Source: Gambelia wislizenii (Eukaryota; Chordata; Lepidosauria; Squamata; Crotaphytidae). Taken from it: DNA of 64,000 nucleotides. Positions 22,868 through 35,014 of the stretch are shown in pieces. Within the stretch, counting starts at the first letter, position 1; the number at the start of each line of letters is the position of its first letter. Made by a program: the position numbers and the translations under genes. The stretch is taken from positions 164,886,596 to 164,950,595 of the forward strand of contig JAUMIR010000005.1 of the NCBI GenBank assembly GCA_030847615.1, written 5' to 3'. Below the pieces are notes generated by a model that was given only the letters and a program-made list of their open reading frames with translations, ran no database searches and had not been told where the DNA came from.

Positions 22868-23650
22868 GTCTCTCTCTGGCTTTTCTTCGCAAATGAAGAT
22901 TCAGGAAGGACTCATCCAGCGCTTTCTGCAAGTGCGCTGATGACTAAAAAGGCCAATCCAAGATAAACAAGTCTGGTTGCAGAAAGCACAGCAGATCTCC
23001 TTGGGTGATGTTTCCGGGTTGTGATTTTTTCTGCATTGTTGTTTCTCTTCAAGACTTGTTCGGTGTGAGTTCTCAAATAAGGCTGCAGCATTGTAGATAG
23101 TGTGTCTCCATGCCTCCCGATGTGAGGCCAGGGCGGACCATTGTTGGTGATCAATTTGGCCGAGCTTGAGATGTTGTTTCAGGGAGTCCACTTTTTTGGA
23201 GTGCCCCTCTTATGCTGACCCATGACCAGTTCACCATAGAATACTATTTTGGGGAGGCGATGGTCCCCCATCCTAGAAACGTACCCTGCCTAGCGCAGCT
23301 GTGAAATCAGTATCATGGCCTCGATGCTGGTGATCCCTGCTTGCTCAAGGACAGCAACATTTGTCGCATAGGCAGTCCAGTGTATATTTAGGATTTTGCA
23401 TATACAGTGCTGATGAAAGCATTCGAGGAATCATAAGTGTTGGTGATAGGTGACCCATGTTTCAGAGCCATAAAGGAGAATAGAGAATACAATGGCTCTA
23501 TAAACACTGGTTTTTGAGATTCGCTTCTGGTGTTCACCACTCCAAACTCTTTTGTAAAGTCTTCCAAATGTGCTATATACCTTTACTAATCTGTGATCAA
23601 TCTCTTTGTCAATCTGAGCAAGAATTGTAGTGCCTGCAGATATGCCCATT
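22868..23650 (-). pseudogene. LINE polymerase C-terminal end, 5' truncated, copy 3
   Basis: Minus-strand pieces 23649-23431 (DKEIDHRLVKVYSTFGRLYK, ISKTSVYRAIVFSILLYGSE) and 23191-22901 (SLKQHLKLGQIDHQQWS, CAFCNQTCLSWIGLFSHQ) belong to one reading interrupted by frameshifts, with a small deletion before 23191. The 3' end has the same stem-loop, AAAGCCAGAG and short GA tail. Confidence 0.8.
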
Positions 23651-24539
23651 TTACATTGGTAGGATTCTGATAGCTCCAGTTCCTAACAGTGTGGAACTAC
23701 TATGAATAAAGTTTTAAGTACAGTGCTTTGGGAATTTCTTTGTGTTTTAATTATATAGATACACTTTGGTCTGCGGCTTTCCTCAGCCCTTCACTGAAGT
23801 GCAGAGGGGCTAGAGTGGGGCAGGGAGGAAAACTTCCTATGCACATTCCATAGGTGGTCTCCCAGCAGTGATTACTGAGAGGAAATGATGCATATTTTGC
23901 AGTTGGAATAACCATGCTGTTTTAATGCCTGCACATTTTGTTTTGTCAGCATTCCTTGGGGTAGTGAGATCTGCAAGCAAGGTAAAGGAACTTCTCAGGA
24001 GGGGTAGCTTTAATTGATTAAATTTTCTTTTAAAGGGCACTGGTATCTCCTTAAGAGAAAAAGCATGAGGCCATCCCTCCTTTCCCAAAAGGTTGACTTT
24101 TAAATTACTCTGTTGCATTTGTAATGTGATGAAACAGATCCTTCTTTGTCACAAAGAGGTCTGTGTGCTGTTGATGCTGCTCATATGTGTATTGTGCAAG
24201 CTAGATGTTTGACTTGGCAAGAGAAGGGGGTAAAAAGTTATTGTTGCTCTCAAGGATGAATATTTCAAAGCTACATCCATAATGGAGCAAATTTTTCCCA
24301 TTTCTATGGAGTTGTGGGGCTATAAAATATTAAAGGTGAACAATTTTCAGCTCATAAAAATAATTCACACATTTAATAATTAGTACTAAATTATGGTATA
24401 TAAGGTATTTTAAACCTTTAGCTTAAACTGTTAGGTCTTATCATTTCTCCTCCACCCAGGCAGCTCACATAAAGCCTGACAGGCCAATCACATGCATAGC
24501 CCTGTTATGCTAAAGGAATGTACACATAAGTGAAGTATG

Positions 24540-25735
24540 ACCACCACCTCAAACTTATTGAATTGTGGTGCCAAGAACTGGACACAGTATTCCAGGTGAG
24601 GTCTGACCATGGCAGAATAGAGCGGCACTATTACTTCCCTTGCTCTAGACACTATACTTCTATTGATGCAGCCCAAAATCGCATTGGCCTTTTTAGCTGC
24701 CGCATCACATTGTTGACTCACGTTCAACTTGTTGTCTACTAGGACTCCTAGATCCCTTTCGCACATAGTCTCATTCAGCCAGGTCTCCCCCATCCTATAT
24801 CTATGCATTTCATTTGTTCGCACTAAGTGCAGTACCTTACATTTCTCCATATTGAATTTCATTTTGTTAGCTTTGGTCCAGCTCTCCAGTCTATCCAAGT
24901 CATTTTGAATTTTGATCCTGTCCTCTAGGGTATTAGACTCCTCCTAATTTGGTGTCATCTGCAAATTTGGTAAGTATGACCCTAATTCCGTCATCCAAGT
25001 CATTGATAAAGATGTTGAATAGCACTGGGCCCAGGACAGAACCCTGTGGCACCCCACTGGTCACATCTTTCCAAGAGGAAGAGGATCCACTGCTGAGCAC
25101 CCTTTGGGTTTGGCTGGTCAACCAATTACAAATCCATTTAACAGTTAACTTGTCTAGCTCACATTTTACAAGCTTGTTTGCAAGAATGTCATGGGGAACC
25201 TTGTCAAAGGCCTTACTGAGATCAAGGTATGTGATATCCACAGCATTCCCTTCATCTACCAAGCTGGTAATTTTATCAAAAAAAGAGATCAGATGAGTCT
25301 GGCATGACTTGTTACTCTGAAACCCATGTTGACTTTTTGTGATTATGGCACTGCCTTCTAAATGTTCACAGACTCTCTGTTTAATGATCTGCTCTAGAAT
25401 CTTCCCTGGTATTGATGTCAGACTAACTGGATGATAATTGTTGGGATCCTCCTTTTTCCCCTTTTTGAAAATGGGGACAACATTTGCCCTCCTCCAGTCT
25501 GCTGGGACCTCTCCTGTTCTCCAAGAGTTCTCAAAGATTATTGCCAATGGCTCTGAGATTACATTTGCCAGCTCTTTTAATACTCTTGGATGTAGTTCAT
25601 CTGGTCCTGGAGATTTAAATTCATTTAGATTAAGAAGGTATTCTTGTACTACCTCTTTGCTTTTTCTCTGCTGGATTTCCTCTATTGTGTCCTCTGTTCC
25701 TTTATCCTCAGGTTGATCATCCTTTTCCTTTTCTG
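24540..25735 (-). pseudogene. CR1 LINE reverse transcriptase fragment
   Basis: The minus-strand frame 25547-24933 encodes 204 residues of CR1 [58 protein letters not shown] and the active-site [10 protein letters not shown] frameshift leads to 24898-24488 with LESWTKANKMKFNMEKCK and MVRPHLEYC. The first palm Asp and the D-D pair are present. The endonuclease and the last part of the polymerase are missing; the 3' side breaks off near 24540 without the CR1 tail. Inactive. Confidence 0.9.
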
Positions 25736-25739
25736 GAAA

Positions 25740-26360
25740 GGAGGCAGACTTTTTCCCAGATAGACATAGGCTTCACTCTGGTCTGTCTGGAAGGCATATA
25801 AAGAATCCCTTTGGAGCTGCTTCAGCAATCTAACCTAGATCTCTCTCCTCACCTACCAACCCTATGTTACAAGATTATTTTTCTGCCCTGTTCAGTGTTG
25901 TACATATTGCAAATTGTTGCTTGCTGACCAGTCACAATTTTGATGGGTGGCATGGTGCTGCCATTCCCCCCCCCCCATTTTAGTGTTGGAGGCCACATTA
26001 AGGGGCCTTGGAGGTACAGGCTAACATAGTTCTAGCTCAAGTGCTGTTTGATTTCCTTCACAGGTGACAAGAAACCCCATAATTGCCGATACCCACATGG
26101 ATTTCATGACATAACTTCAAGGGTTGCCCTGAAGTGGGTTGTCAGATTCCTGGATCCTGGCCTGATGTCTTAATGAGATGTATTGAATAAGAGTTGTTGC
26201 CTTATTTTCTTCAATTTTCATGAGTCTTCATCCCTCCAATCTCGTACACCTCTCAAGTAAGACATGCAAGGATGCAGAAGATCACAGCCTGAGTCCAATC
26301 ATTTCTCCACACATTCACCCTGATAACATTACCTTTGCCATTTTCATATCCACTCTTATC

Positions 26361-26428
<68 letters not shown>

Positions 26429-27090
26429 TTCTTGGGTATGTTGCCTTTCCCAGTGTGCTGATTGGCTGCTTAGGAAACACACCCAACCCACACCCAACCA
26501 AATCAGTGTACTGATTGGCTGCTTAGGAAACTTCTCAAGCCAATCAAAGCTCTCTGTTGGCTGACCAATCAGCAACTGGGAGTGGAAACGTATGGAATGC
26601 TTCCATTAACTGCAGGCCCTGAATGTGCCATTGGGCAGGTCCACAGGGGTTTACTCATAAGTAAGTAAAGTGTTTCTTTCCCCCTGCTCCGGGCTGTTCA
26701 GCTGAACCCCACACATGCTGCTGGACTGGATTTCTTGCGACTGCCTCGCAAGCCCGTGCTGCAATCCCAGGTGGGTTTACTCAGGAGTAAAGCCCAATTG
26801 GGCTTCCTTTCCTGAGGAAATGGCAGAACTTAGTCTCCCTTCCCCCATGAAGCATGTTGGAGGAGCAGGATAAGATAATGTCGTATGTTACGCCGGGTAC
26901 AGCTAGTTGCATCTATTACTATCAAAATATAGATTGCCTGTTCCTTGGGGCACAGACCAGTCCTTTTGTTCCTGTGTGAAGTCCTTGGAGTGCTGTTAGC
27001 ACTTTATCACTCAAGCATTCTGTACCAGTTTGTGTAAAAAAAAGAAACAACAACCTTTGAAGCAGGGTGGGTTGCTCGTTTGTTTTATTA
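25740..27090. other. Unassigned intron with (TG)n(TA)n microsatellite
   Basis: A compound TG then TA repeat spans about 26358-26425. Two copies of a GTGTGCTGATTGGCTGCTTA-like word follow (26453, 26507), part of a small unassigned repeat. No gene. Confidence 0.5.
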
Positions 27091-27095
27091 CTGTA

Positions 27096-27321
27096 CAGTG
27101 GGCCCTTTATATCTGCTGGGGTTTGGTTCCAGGATGCTTCTTAGATACCAAAATCTATGGATGCTCAAGTCCCATTATATACAATGGCATAGGAAAGTGG
27201 TTTCCCTTATATAAAAAGTCAAAATCAAGGTTTCTTTTAGGGGGGGGGAATGGGAATATTTTCAAGCTGTGAATGCTTCAAGCTGTGGATGCAGAATCTC
27301 TGGATAACAGAGGGCTGACTG
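27096..27321 (-). mobile_element. TA-flanked MITE, Tigger/pogo-like (copy e)
   Basis: Ends CAGTGGGCCCTTTATATCTG and GATAACAGAGGGCTGACTG with TA on each side, and the core of the family in reverse (GGGGTTTGGTTCCAGGATG, AAAATCAAGGTTTCTTTTA). A G-run interrupts the centre. Confidence 0.8.
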
Positions 27322-28574
27322 TATAGCCTGCCTTTCCTCTAGGACACTGAGGTTGGTTAAACAGCTATGTTTTTATTATTGTAATAAAAATGTTTTTAAA
27401 AATCTATTAAAAACACAATTAAAAACACAGCAGCTTTTAAAAAATAATTAATAGTAGCCACTTGTTAGAACCTGCTTCAGCAACTCAGCCAAATATTTGC
27501 CCACCAGCCAAATGGCAACAGTGATGGATAATGTCTTTGTTGTCTCTTGGTTCTAAAACCTGGGCCCATGTTAGAGAAAGAGTGAGCTGAAGCAGGGATT
27601 TTTGTGACTGGCACAACACTGCACACCAGCTTCAAGAATAAGATAAGATCTGACCTGGGACCATAATGATGGTGGGGGGTTACAAACTACACCTTCACCA
27701 TCTATTTTTTTGTTGTTGTTTCTTATAGGCATTTGATATTGATTTCACTCCTTTCATTTTATGGTAATCAGGGCCATTCATCTATTGCTAGATATTTTGT
27801 GTCATTCTATAATATGGTTTTGTCCAAGTATAAGCTTCAGGTCTAACACAGAATGTTCTTGTTTCTTGTACATTACCACATTTATGTAGAACCACAATTT
27901 TTTTTCTTGGTCTCAGCATTCATTAATACATTACATGATGTACATTCTTTCTCTGAGCAAAGTAATATTTCAAAACATCTCTGTGCATATCAAAACACTA
28001 CTACTACTACTACTAAACACACACATCTTTTTTTTCACTGAAAAAGATTAGCTCACTTACATAGCTGAATTCTTCATATATAATCATTCCTCTTTGGATC
28101 ACAAATGTAATTGGAAAAAAATGCTTAACCAGTAACTCTTCTGTCTTGTGAGTAGAATATTGGAATCGTAACAAGAAGAAAATTGGAGAACAAAGTTACA
28201 CTACAAACTGCCATTAAATACTAATGCTTAGGGAAAAGATTATCCCATCACAACTTGACTTGACTTCTTTCACAGGGTGGAATAAATACAATGGGCCCTC
28301 AGTCAGAGTTTGGATGCAGGACATCCTGCAGATACAAAGGAATATGGATGTTCAAGTCACTATTCAAAATTTAAAATTACTACCTCACATTGACTGTAGC
28401 CAGGCTGAGAAGCAGTCCCAGGCCAGCAGTGGAAGCTACAGTGGCAAGGCTTCAGCTGCAGCACTCAGCAGATGGCGTGCTCCCAGTAGGAACAATGTGC
28501 ACCTGGCTCACAGAGCCCCCTGCCATTGCCTCCCCCTCCCCAAAGATAGCACATGGAGATCACCACCACTGCCT

Positions 28575-28765
28575 CCCCATCTCCTGAAGCATCTTCAAGC
28601 TTCAGGAGAGAGGGAGGTGGTGAGTACACACGGAACTCGTTGCTGCTGCCTTCCTCTCTACTGAAGTGTCTTCAAGCTTCAGGAAAGGAGGAAGTGATGA
28701 GGATGCACGGAGCTCATCACCATTGCCTCCACCTGTCCTGAAGCATCTTCAAGCTTCAGGAGAGG
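28575..28765. repeat. 77-bp tandem repeat with embedded hairpin
   Basis: A hairpin CCTGAAGC, ATCTTCAA, GCTTCAGG recurs at 28583, 28660 and 28737, exactly 77 bp apart, within similar flanks. The second copy has two changes. Confidence 0.85.
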
Positions 28766-28889
28766 GGGAAGCACCAACAAGGATGCATGGAGTTCACCAG
28801 CATTGCTCACCATGGTCCCTGAAGAAGCTGCTCACTGCAACGACTAATCACAGGGTGGCAATCACCTTCTTTAGGACATGGTGAGTAGC

Positions 28890-29335
28890 AGTGGTGGTGA
28901 TCTCACTGATGAATGAACACATGACCAGGAGTGCTTGCCCCAGCCACCACTTGCCATGATCCTTAAGAAGCTGCTTGCCACCACCACCAGTCGCAGCATG
29001 GCAAGCAGCTTCCACGGGGCATGGCAAGTGGCAGTGATGGTGCTCTCGTCGTGAATGAATGAATGAGCAGGAGCAACCACCCCTGCCACTAATTGCATGT
29101 TCCTGAAGAAGCCACTCACTCCCACTGCTAATTGCCAGTTGGCAAGCAGTTTCAGAAGGACACAGTAAGCAGCAGCGACGATGCTCTCACTTGTGAACGA
29201 ATGGCTGTCCTGCCACCACTCACCATGTTCCTGAAAAAGCCCCACACTATTACCACCACCAGTTGCAGTGCAGCAAGCAGCTCCTGCAGCGTATGGCAAG
29301 TAGCAGCAGTGGTGCTTTCGCTTGTGAAAGAACCA
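28890..29335. repeat. Roughly 140-bp diverged tandem array
   Basis: A word like GGTGCTCTC followed by TGTGAA(C/T)GAATG recurs near 28893, 29035, 29180 and 29309, with CCTGAAGAAGC and GGCAAGCAG between. Units are diverged. Confidence 0.65.
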
Positions 29336-29759
29336 AACTGACTTCCATCAGCCGGGGGGGGGGTTAAGCCCCGATTGCCAGGTGCTTGCTATTTCTGCCT
29401 CCCCTGCTAACCTGTTCCTGGGATTGACTACCATCAGCCAAAGCCGGGCAGGGGCGACAATTCCCAATCACAAGATGCAGATTCGTCATGCTTACTGCTC
29501 AGAGCATGCCAGGAGCAGTTTTCTGACTTTTGAAGGAAAGAGAAGAATTGCTGCAGCCGAACCAGGAAGAATGTGTGTCTGGGCCTTGCTGCCACAGCTT
29601 CCGCTAGTTCCCTGGGACCGCTTCTCGGACTGGTTGTAGTCAATCACAGGTTAAAAAAAAAGTCTTCATTTCAATCTGTGGTTGCTCTAATTTGTGGATA
29701 CCAAACCCGCAGATACCGAGTGCCCACTGTAAAAAGTACTGTGGGAATGGAAAGGTTTA

Positions 29760-31310
29760 GATTATATTTGTTGTTCTGACCAGGCCCCATCCTATGCATT
29801 TTTCACATTTATCAAGAGAACCAGCTTTTTTAGCAATGCAAACATTAAGGCGCTATTTCTTTTCTTTAGCGTTTTGCAATACTGCACACTCCAGGCCTGT
29901 TAACTTTAGCAAGTAGAAACACTTTTCTAGGAAGATAGTTCTACTGAATAACTATTGCTAAGGCAACCCTGAAAGAAACTGATTTGTAACTAATTTTAGA
30001 TTCAGTCACAAGAATTAAAATACTGAACCAGATAAATAATTAAAATCAGGCAGAATAAAGTAAGCTCATATTATAATACGACTTTTTATTGTGAAAATGC
30101 ATAATTCTATTTTTTTGTTTTTAACATCAAACTTAAACCAAGTTTTGGCACTGTTTTTTGTTGTTTGCAAAAACAGCAAAGTTATTTAATAAAGACATGC
30201 AAATTTGTATTTCTTTCACACTTCCTTTCATGAATTCATAAAGCTTGTCAGTTATTTAAATTATTCCTTCGTCATAGGTTTTGTTTCCTTTTTTGTTCTT
30301 TAGGGCACAGTATAACTAATAAATCAGCACTGTGTATTTAACATTTAATGAATGAAGCCAACCCAGGCTTTACCTGTCAATCAGAAACCTTGTTGTGCTT
30401 ATCTTTGACGTCAGATGCATATCTAACAAGATACATGATTGGCAAGAAAATTTATACATTCTCTTCTGTTTTTCTCTGTAACTGAGGGTTCAACAGTTGG
30501 ATGTTATCATCCAGATGTTTTTTTTAAAAAAAAATTGATAGCTTGCCAAGTTACAGAGTCTCCCCCCTCACTTTCAGAAACAAAAAGTAGGTATGGTAGC
30601 ACATATGTGGGATAACAGTGGGCCTGTTTATGTAGGTGAGGGATGGTGTGTTTCTTGTTCACATTAATTTCTCCATTTTGATCAACACAACTCTTGAGTT
30701 TCATTCTTGCAGTCAGTCTAACAGTACCAATTTATCCAGATTATGGCCAATATTAACAACATTAGCAATGTTCGTGGGATCTGATTTTTATGTTCGGGTA
30801 GAGAAAAAAAATGATTTCAATTATGACCACAAATAAATAAATAATAAACACACACACACACACCTGTGTATATATAACTTGACTGCTTCCTCTTCCTCTG
30901 ACCTAGCTTGAGGGAAAAAAAACTTCCTCAAGAGAAGCTTATTTCTCAAGGATTATGCTTTGTCCCCAACATACACAGATGTCCAAGAGTGGCCTGAAAA
31001 TGCAGCAAGCTTTAAAAAACTAAGTTAATCTGGTCTGGGAAATATCTGGCTGTTGCTTAGGAATACACTGTACATTTATCTTGGCTTCCATTATGAAAGA
31101 AAGGTGGAATGTAAATATATTATTTTAGCTCTTCACTGCATTATTCTTGTACCCTCTTGGAAGACAGGAGCACCAGGACATTGGAAGTTGAGTTAGGAGT
31201 GAAAACATTTTGTAGAGTTCTCCACTGAGGGTCTAATTAAATATCATGGGGGGGGTGGTTGGGTTTTTTTAAAAAGAAGAGCTGTTCTCCCTCAAGTGGT
31301 ATGTTATAAC
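29760..31310. other. Transposon-poor intron with clustered regulatory motifs
   Basis: No transposon or gene recognised. The 30370-30415 part holds CTGTCAATCA and TGACGTCA, annotated separately. A short (CA)n run lies at 30848-30863. Confidence 0.4.
30374..30413. promoter_or_regulatory. Candidate enhancer motifs: PBX/MEIS-type and CRE
   Basis: CTGTCAATCA at 30374-30383 is the reverse complement of TGATTGACAG, a PBX-MEIS/PKNOX composite site. TGACGTCA at 30406-30413 is a full palindromic CRE, with a GATA-like TTATCT just before it. Motif matches alone do not prove function. Confidence 0.3.
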
Positions 31311-31315
31311 ACATA

Positions 31316-31681
31316 TTGTGGTTCTTAATCTTTTCTTTACCAGGGACGCCTTTTAAATATCTTTTGTTGCCGTGGACCCCTCAGACTTAACTCAAGATAT
31401 AAAACAATAATGCAATCATACCATCCATTAAACCATCCCTTAGAGGCACTGGGGAGGGGGGGAAGAAGGACTTCTGTCCTACTTCTTTCTGCAAGTTTGT
31501 GGCTGAAGCAGATTAAATGGCAATGTGCAGGCCAAGCCAGCCAGCCTTTGCCTTGGCTCTTGTCACATGGCCACTCCACTGCAGTGCAGACATGGGCCAT
31601 ATAGCCTTCAAGCCTTCGCAGACCCCTGTGAGGACATTGCGGCCCCCTGGAGGTCCACGGACCACAGGTTAAAAACCACTG
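31316..31681 (+). mobile_element. hAT-like MITE (copy 1)
   Basis: TGTGGTTCTTAATCTTTT at the left and AGGTTAAAAACCACTG at the right are inverted. The interior, with CCAGGGACGCC, TGTGGCTGAAGCAGAT, GGCCACTCCACTGCAG and GGACATTGCGGCCCCCTGG, matches the element at 35799-36156. Confidence 0.75.
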
Positions 31682-32132
31682 TTAAAACATGTGATTTCTT
31701 TCACCACTGTATCTTTCATTTATCATGTTTTGTTTTGTGATTGGTCAGTAAAAGATAAACATTAGTGGTGTTGATTTGATTTCTACGGTATGTATATCAC
31801 AAATCTATTATGGGAGAACAAACAGGATAATTGTAGGGAATACACTTTCCCTTTAACATCTAGTTGGACCTCTGCCAAAACAGGAATATGTAACTGACCT
31901 TGGAAGGTTCTGAAGAAAGAAGTGGGGTAGTACTGGATAAGGAAGAAAAATCCTGTCACAGATAGGGATGGAAAAGAATTTAACTGGAGACATGATCCTT
32001 AATGAAATATCAATTCCACATCTCACAAGATTCATAGAGAGAAAAGGTACACCTTGCCTCAAAAATATCCACATTTACAAGGATGGATAGGTACCAGTCT
32101 GAGTGTACTTCAGAAAAACCATGTGTACTGTA

Positions 32133-32344
32133 CGGGCAGCCCTCCATATCCATGGATTCTGCATCTATGGATTCAACCATCCAAGGATTGAAATTTAAAA
32201 AAAAAAAAATCCAAAAGCAAACCTTGATTTTGCCATTTTATATAAGGGACACCATTTTACTACGCCATTGTATATAATGGGACTTGAGTATTCATGGATT
32301 TTGGTATCCATGGAACCAAACCACAGGATACCAAGGGCCCACTG
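32133..32344 (+). mobile_element. TA-flanked MITE, Tigger/pogo-like (copy g)
   Basis: CGGGCAGCCCTCCATATCC at the left and ACCAAGGGCCCACTG at the right with TA outside both, plus the standard core AAGCAAACCTTGATTTTGCC and TATAAGGGACACCATTTTAC. Confidence 0.8.
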
Positions 32345-32525
32345 TATAAGAATGCTGATGGCCAAAAATGTGTGCAGTTGAAAAATGCATTAAAGTGCAT
32401 TGTATTCAATCAGGAATGCAAATTAGTAAAAATATGTGCTTTTGAGAAAAATGTAAAAAAAAAAAATTGTATAAATTTACATGCAACAATTATAAACAGA
32501 ATTTCAGAAACTAAGATGACCAAGT

Positions 32526-32800
32526 ACGGTACAACAACCTTCCCCCTGCCCCATCCACAGAACTGGTACCCCCAGTTTCATTTACCCAAGTCCAAAAAAA
32601 ATGTTATCTCTGGGCATTTTCTAGGTCCTCCAGCATGATTCTATGGTATGCATCTGCTGTAAGTTGACCATAGAGCCACACTGGAGGTTCTAGAAAATTC
32701 CTAGAGAGGTGTTCTCACTAGGAATCTTTAGCTCCTCCAGTATGACTCTGGTATGCGTGGGACAGAAGTCATTCATTTCAGTAGGGTTATCGATTATAAT
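32526..32800 (+). mobile_element. MITE fragment related to the element at 34689
   Basis: Shares TCTAGGTCCTCCAGCATGAT, TCTATGGTATGC and GACCATAGAGC with 34689-35014. The left end is diverged and the right end is lost. Confidence 0.55.
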
Positions 32801-32880
32801 GTACAAAAATGAGGGTGCAGAGAAGCACAACAAAATTAGGCTGGTAATTTTTCATATTCTTTAGTCAGAAGGAGAACGTG

Positions 32881-32992
32881 TGGCCCTCCAAATGTTGCTA
32901 GAATACAGCTTCCATCAGTTCTCATTGATGGCTCTATTGGCTACAGATGGGTGAAGATGGAGCCCAAAATTTGGAGAACCACCAGACCTCAT
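32881..32992. mobile_element. Small foldback MITE
   Basis: GGCCCTCCAAATGTTGCTAG at the left pairs loosely with CCCAAAATTTGGAGAACCACC at the right; TCCATCAGTTCTCATTGATG lies at the centre. A common form of short palindromic element in squamates. Confidence 0.5.
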
Positions 32993-33155
32993 ACTTAGGC
33001 TACTCTGACTGATTGCATCTGTCCCAGTTTAGGGTGAAATTCTTTCCTATCACGTGCTACCTCATCCTTTGAACTGGAAGTTTCAGGGATTGAACCATAA
33101 AGTTTCAGCATGCAAATCAGACTATACCACTGAGCTACTGTCTTTCCCATGTGTA
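32990..33155 (-). mobile_element. tRNA-derived SINE
   Basis: On the minus strand it begins GTAGCTCAGTGGTATAGTC (A box) and continues through GGTTCAATCCCTGAAAC (B box), then a body without a Bov-B-like tail. Not a tRNA gene: no acceptor stem or cloverleaf is present. Confidence 0.7.
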
Positions 33156-33159
33156 ATGC

Positions 33160-34688
33160 GAAAGAAGAACCTTCCTTAAGAGAATTGCAGTTATAAGTTT
33201 TTGATACACAAGGACATGAAGGAGCTTTGAGGAATCATCATCTGCATTATTTTGATATTTGGTAATATATCTCTTAACTGCTCCTCACATCTGTCATTTC
33301 TCCACTCATTTGTTTCCTCTTGCTCCCATTAGCTCTGACAGGCTCAGCACAGTGGCAACAAAGTGAAATGTCCTAAAAACCTGATCTCTGTAGTGGTTTC
33401 TGCTGGCATGTCAGAGATCAGTTTAAATTTTACTTTGCTTCCAGTACACTAATTGAATACAGCAGAGCGGAACAGCAGGGGATGGAAACAGAGCACAGTG
33501 AGTCCTGACAAAGATTTCTCTCTAGAGGCAGGCATTCAATTAACATCCCTTGTTAGACAGCAAAAACTAAGTACCCTGAAGCTATCTGACTCTTTGTTTT
33601 TTCCCATAAAACTAGGATTTCCACAGTTTGGGAAATATTCTCTGGAGGGTTTCAAAATCTCACGTCATTCTATATGGCCTGGGCTATTCAAGCTAGATGG
33701 TCAGCTAATTTGGATATAAATGTGAAGGCCTCTTTGAAGCAAGCCAATAAGGCTATAAATGTATAGCCTTTAGGAAAGTTTACAAATGGATATTTCATAA
33801 TTGCTAATGCATTTCAATTTCAGGATTTCAACTAATTTCAAAGGTTTAAGATGAGTGACACTAAGCGTGTAAGTGCATGTACTTCCATAGGTGTCTTATG
33901 CTGATCTCTTCTTTGTAGTATCCTGTTCCTTGACTGTTGGTTTAAAAATATACACATATTCACTTCCCTTCTAATATATTCTGTATATACTCATTGACTA
34001 AATAAATGACTTACTCTACTTTTAGATAAACACTTCACTGCTGTGTGTTATTCCAATTTAGTCTGCTGTCCTATAGTTGCCTACCTAGGACCAGGCCCAT
34101 GAATCTCATTGGAACTTACTTCCAAGTAAACATATATAGGATTGCAGTGTGGTCATTGTGCTAGTCAGGACGACCATTTTCTAATTTGTGTTTTCCCATT
34201 ATTCTTGTCATCCAAAGGATTTTGCAGAATCTTGACGTATTCTGAACAAGTTGTGTGGTGAAGCAAGCAGGATGCTCACCACCACTTTCCTTCTCCCTAT
34301 CACTGTAGTAGATGAAAACTCCGGGAATTGTTTATTCATTGTTATCATGTACACCAGGAAACCTGGTTTGGTAACTCCCATACAAGTAATTTGTTCATGG
34401 ATTACATCTTCTGGTTTCTTTCAAAACAAGCAAGGGTACCTGGTTCGAACATACACTGAACAAAGCACTCCTAGTTTGTTCAGCAGTTATGATGGTAGGG
34501 AGTAGCAAAGTGAGAGCATACATGTTGTGGACTTCATGATAGTCCAGGCTGCTGTAGTAAACAGGCTTATTGTTTCATACTAATGCAACCACTTCGTGTT
34601 TATTTATATTGTTCCAGAAGTGCACTTGTATTTTCCTCATACTTTCTCTCACTAACTGCTCTCTTACTGATCTTATATTTTAACATTA
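33160..34688. other. Transposon-poor intron
   Basis: No gene or named repeat. Open frames of up to 88 residues have no motif. Confidence 0.4.
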
Positions 34689-35014
34689 CAGTACCACCTC
34701 CATATCTAAGAGACAGGTTTCCGCAAATTCACATACTCATGTCTGAAAAAATATGGTCTCTCTAGGCATCTTCTAGGTCCTCCAGCATGATTCTATGGTA
34801 TGCTTCTGCCAGAAGCTGACCATAGAGCTGCACAAAAGGACCTAGAAGATGCCTAGAGACTTGTTCTCTCTAGGAATCTCTAGGTCCTCCAGCATGACTC
34901 TATGGTATGCTTTGGCTGGAAGTCATTTATCTTGATAGGGTTTGCTATCCCACAGTTTCTGGTATCCATGGAAAGTCTGGGAATGTATCCCACACAGATA
35001 TGTGGGTCATACTG
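34689..35014. mobile_element. TA-flanked MITE, second family
   Basis: Ends CAGTACCACCTCCATATC and TATGTGGGTCATACTG with TA outside both. The interior has two copies of TCTAGGTCCTCCAGCATGA about 115 bp apart, with a partial inverse (GGACCTAGAAGATGCCTAGA) between them. Confidence 0.7.

Larger units (their letters stand above)
28289..29729 (-). mobile_element. Expanded 1.44-kb member of the TA-flanked MITE family
   Basis: The left end CAATGGGCCCTCAGT with GGATGTTCAAGTCAC, and the right end TTTGTGGATACCAAACCCGC with TGCCCACTG, are those of the 230-bp family, each with TA outside. In place of the AT-rich core there is over 1.2 kb of GC-richer DNA with two tandem arrays. Open frames of 140-146 residues at 28224 (+) and 28871 (-) are low-complexity and not believed. 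Confidence 0.7.

Noticed and set aside
26358..26425. TG/TA tract as a regulatory Z-DNA element
   Set aside because: Compound dinucleotide repeats are common in this window (also 43627 and 44489), and nothing else supports a function.
28583..28760. CRISPR-like array of short repeats
   Set aside because: Three diverged units 77 bp apart within a vertebrate transposon, with related spacers; not a CRISPR array.
28224..29299. Open frames of 146 (+) and 142 (-) residues
   Set aside because: They cover the hairpin and 140-bp tandem arrays inside a TA-flanked transposon, are low-complexity, and have no family motif.
33060..33155. tRNA gene on the minus strand
   Set aside because: A and B boxes are present but there is no cloverleaf or acceptor stem; it is the head of a SINE.
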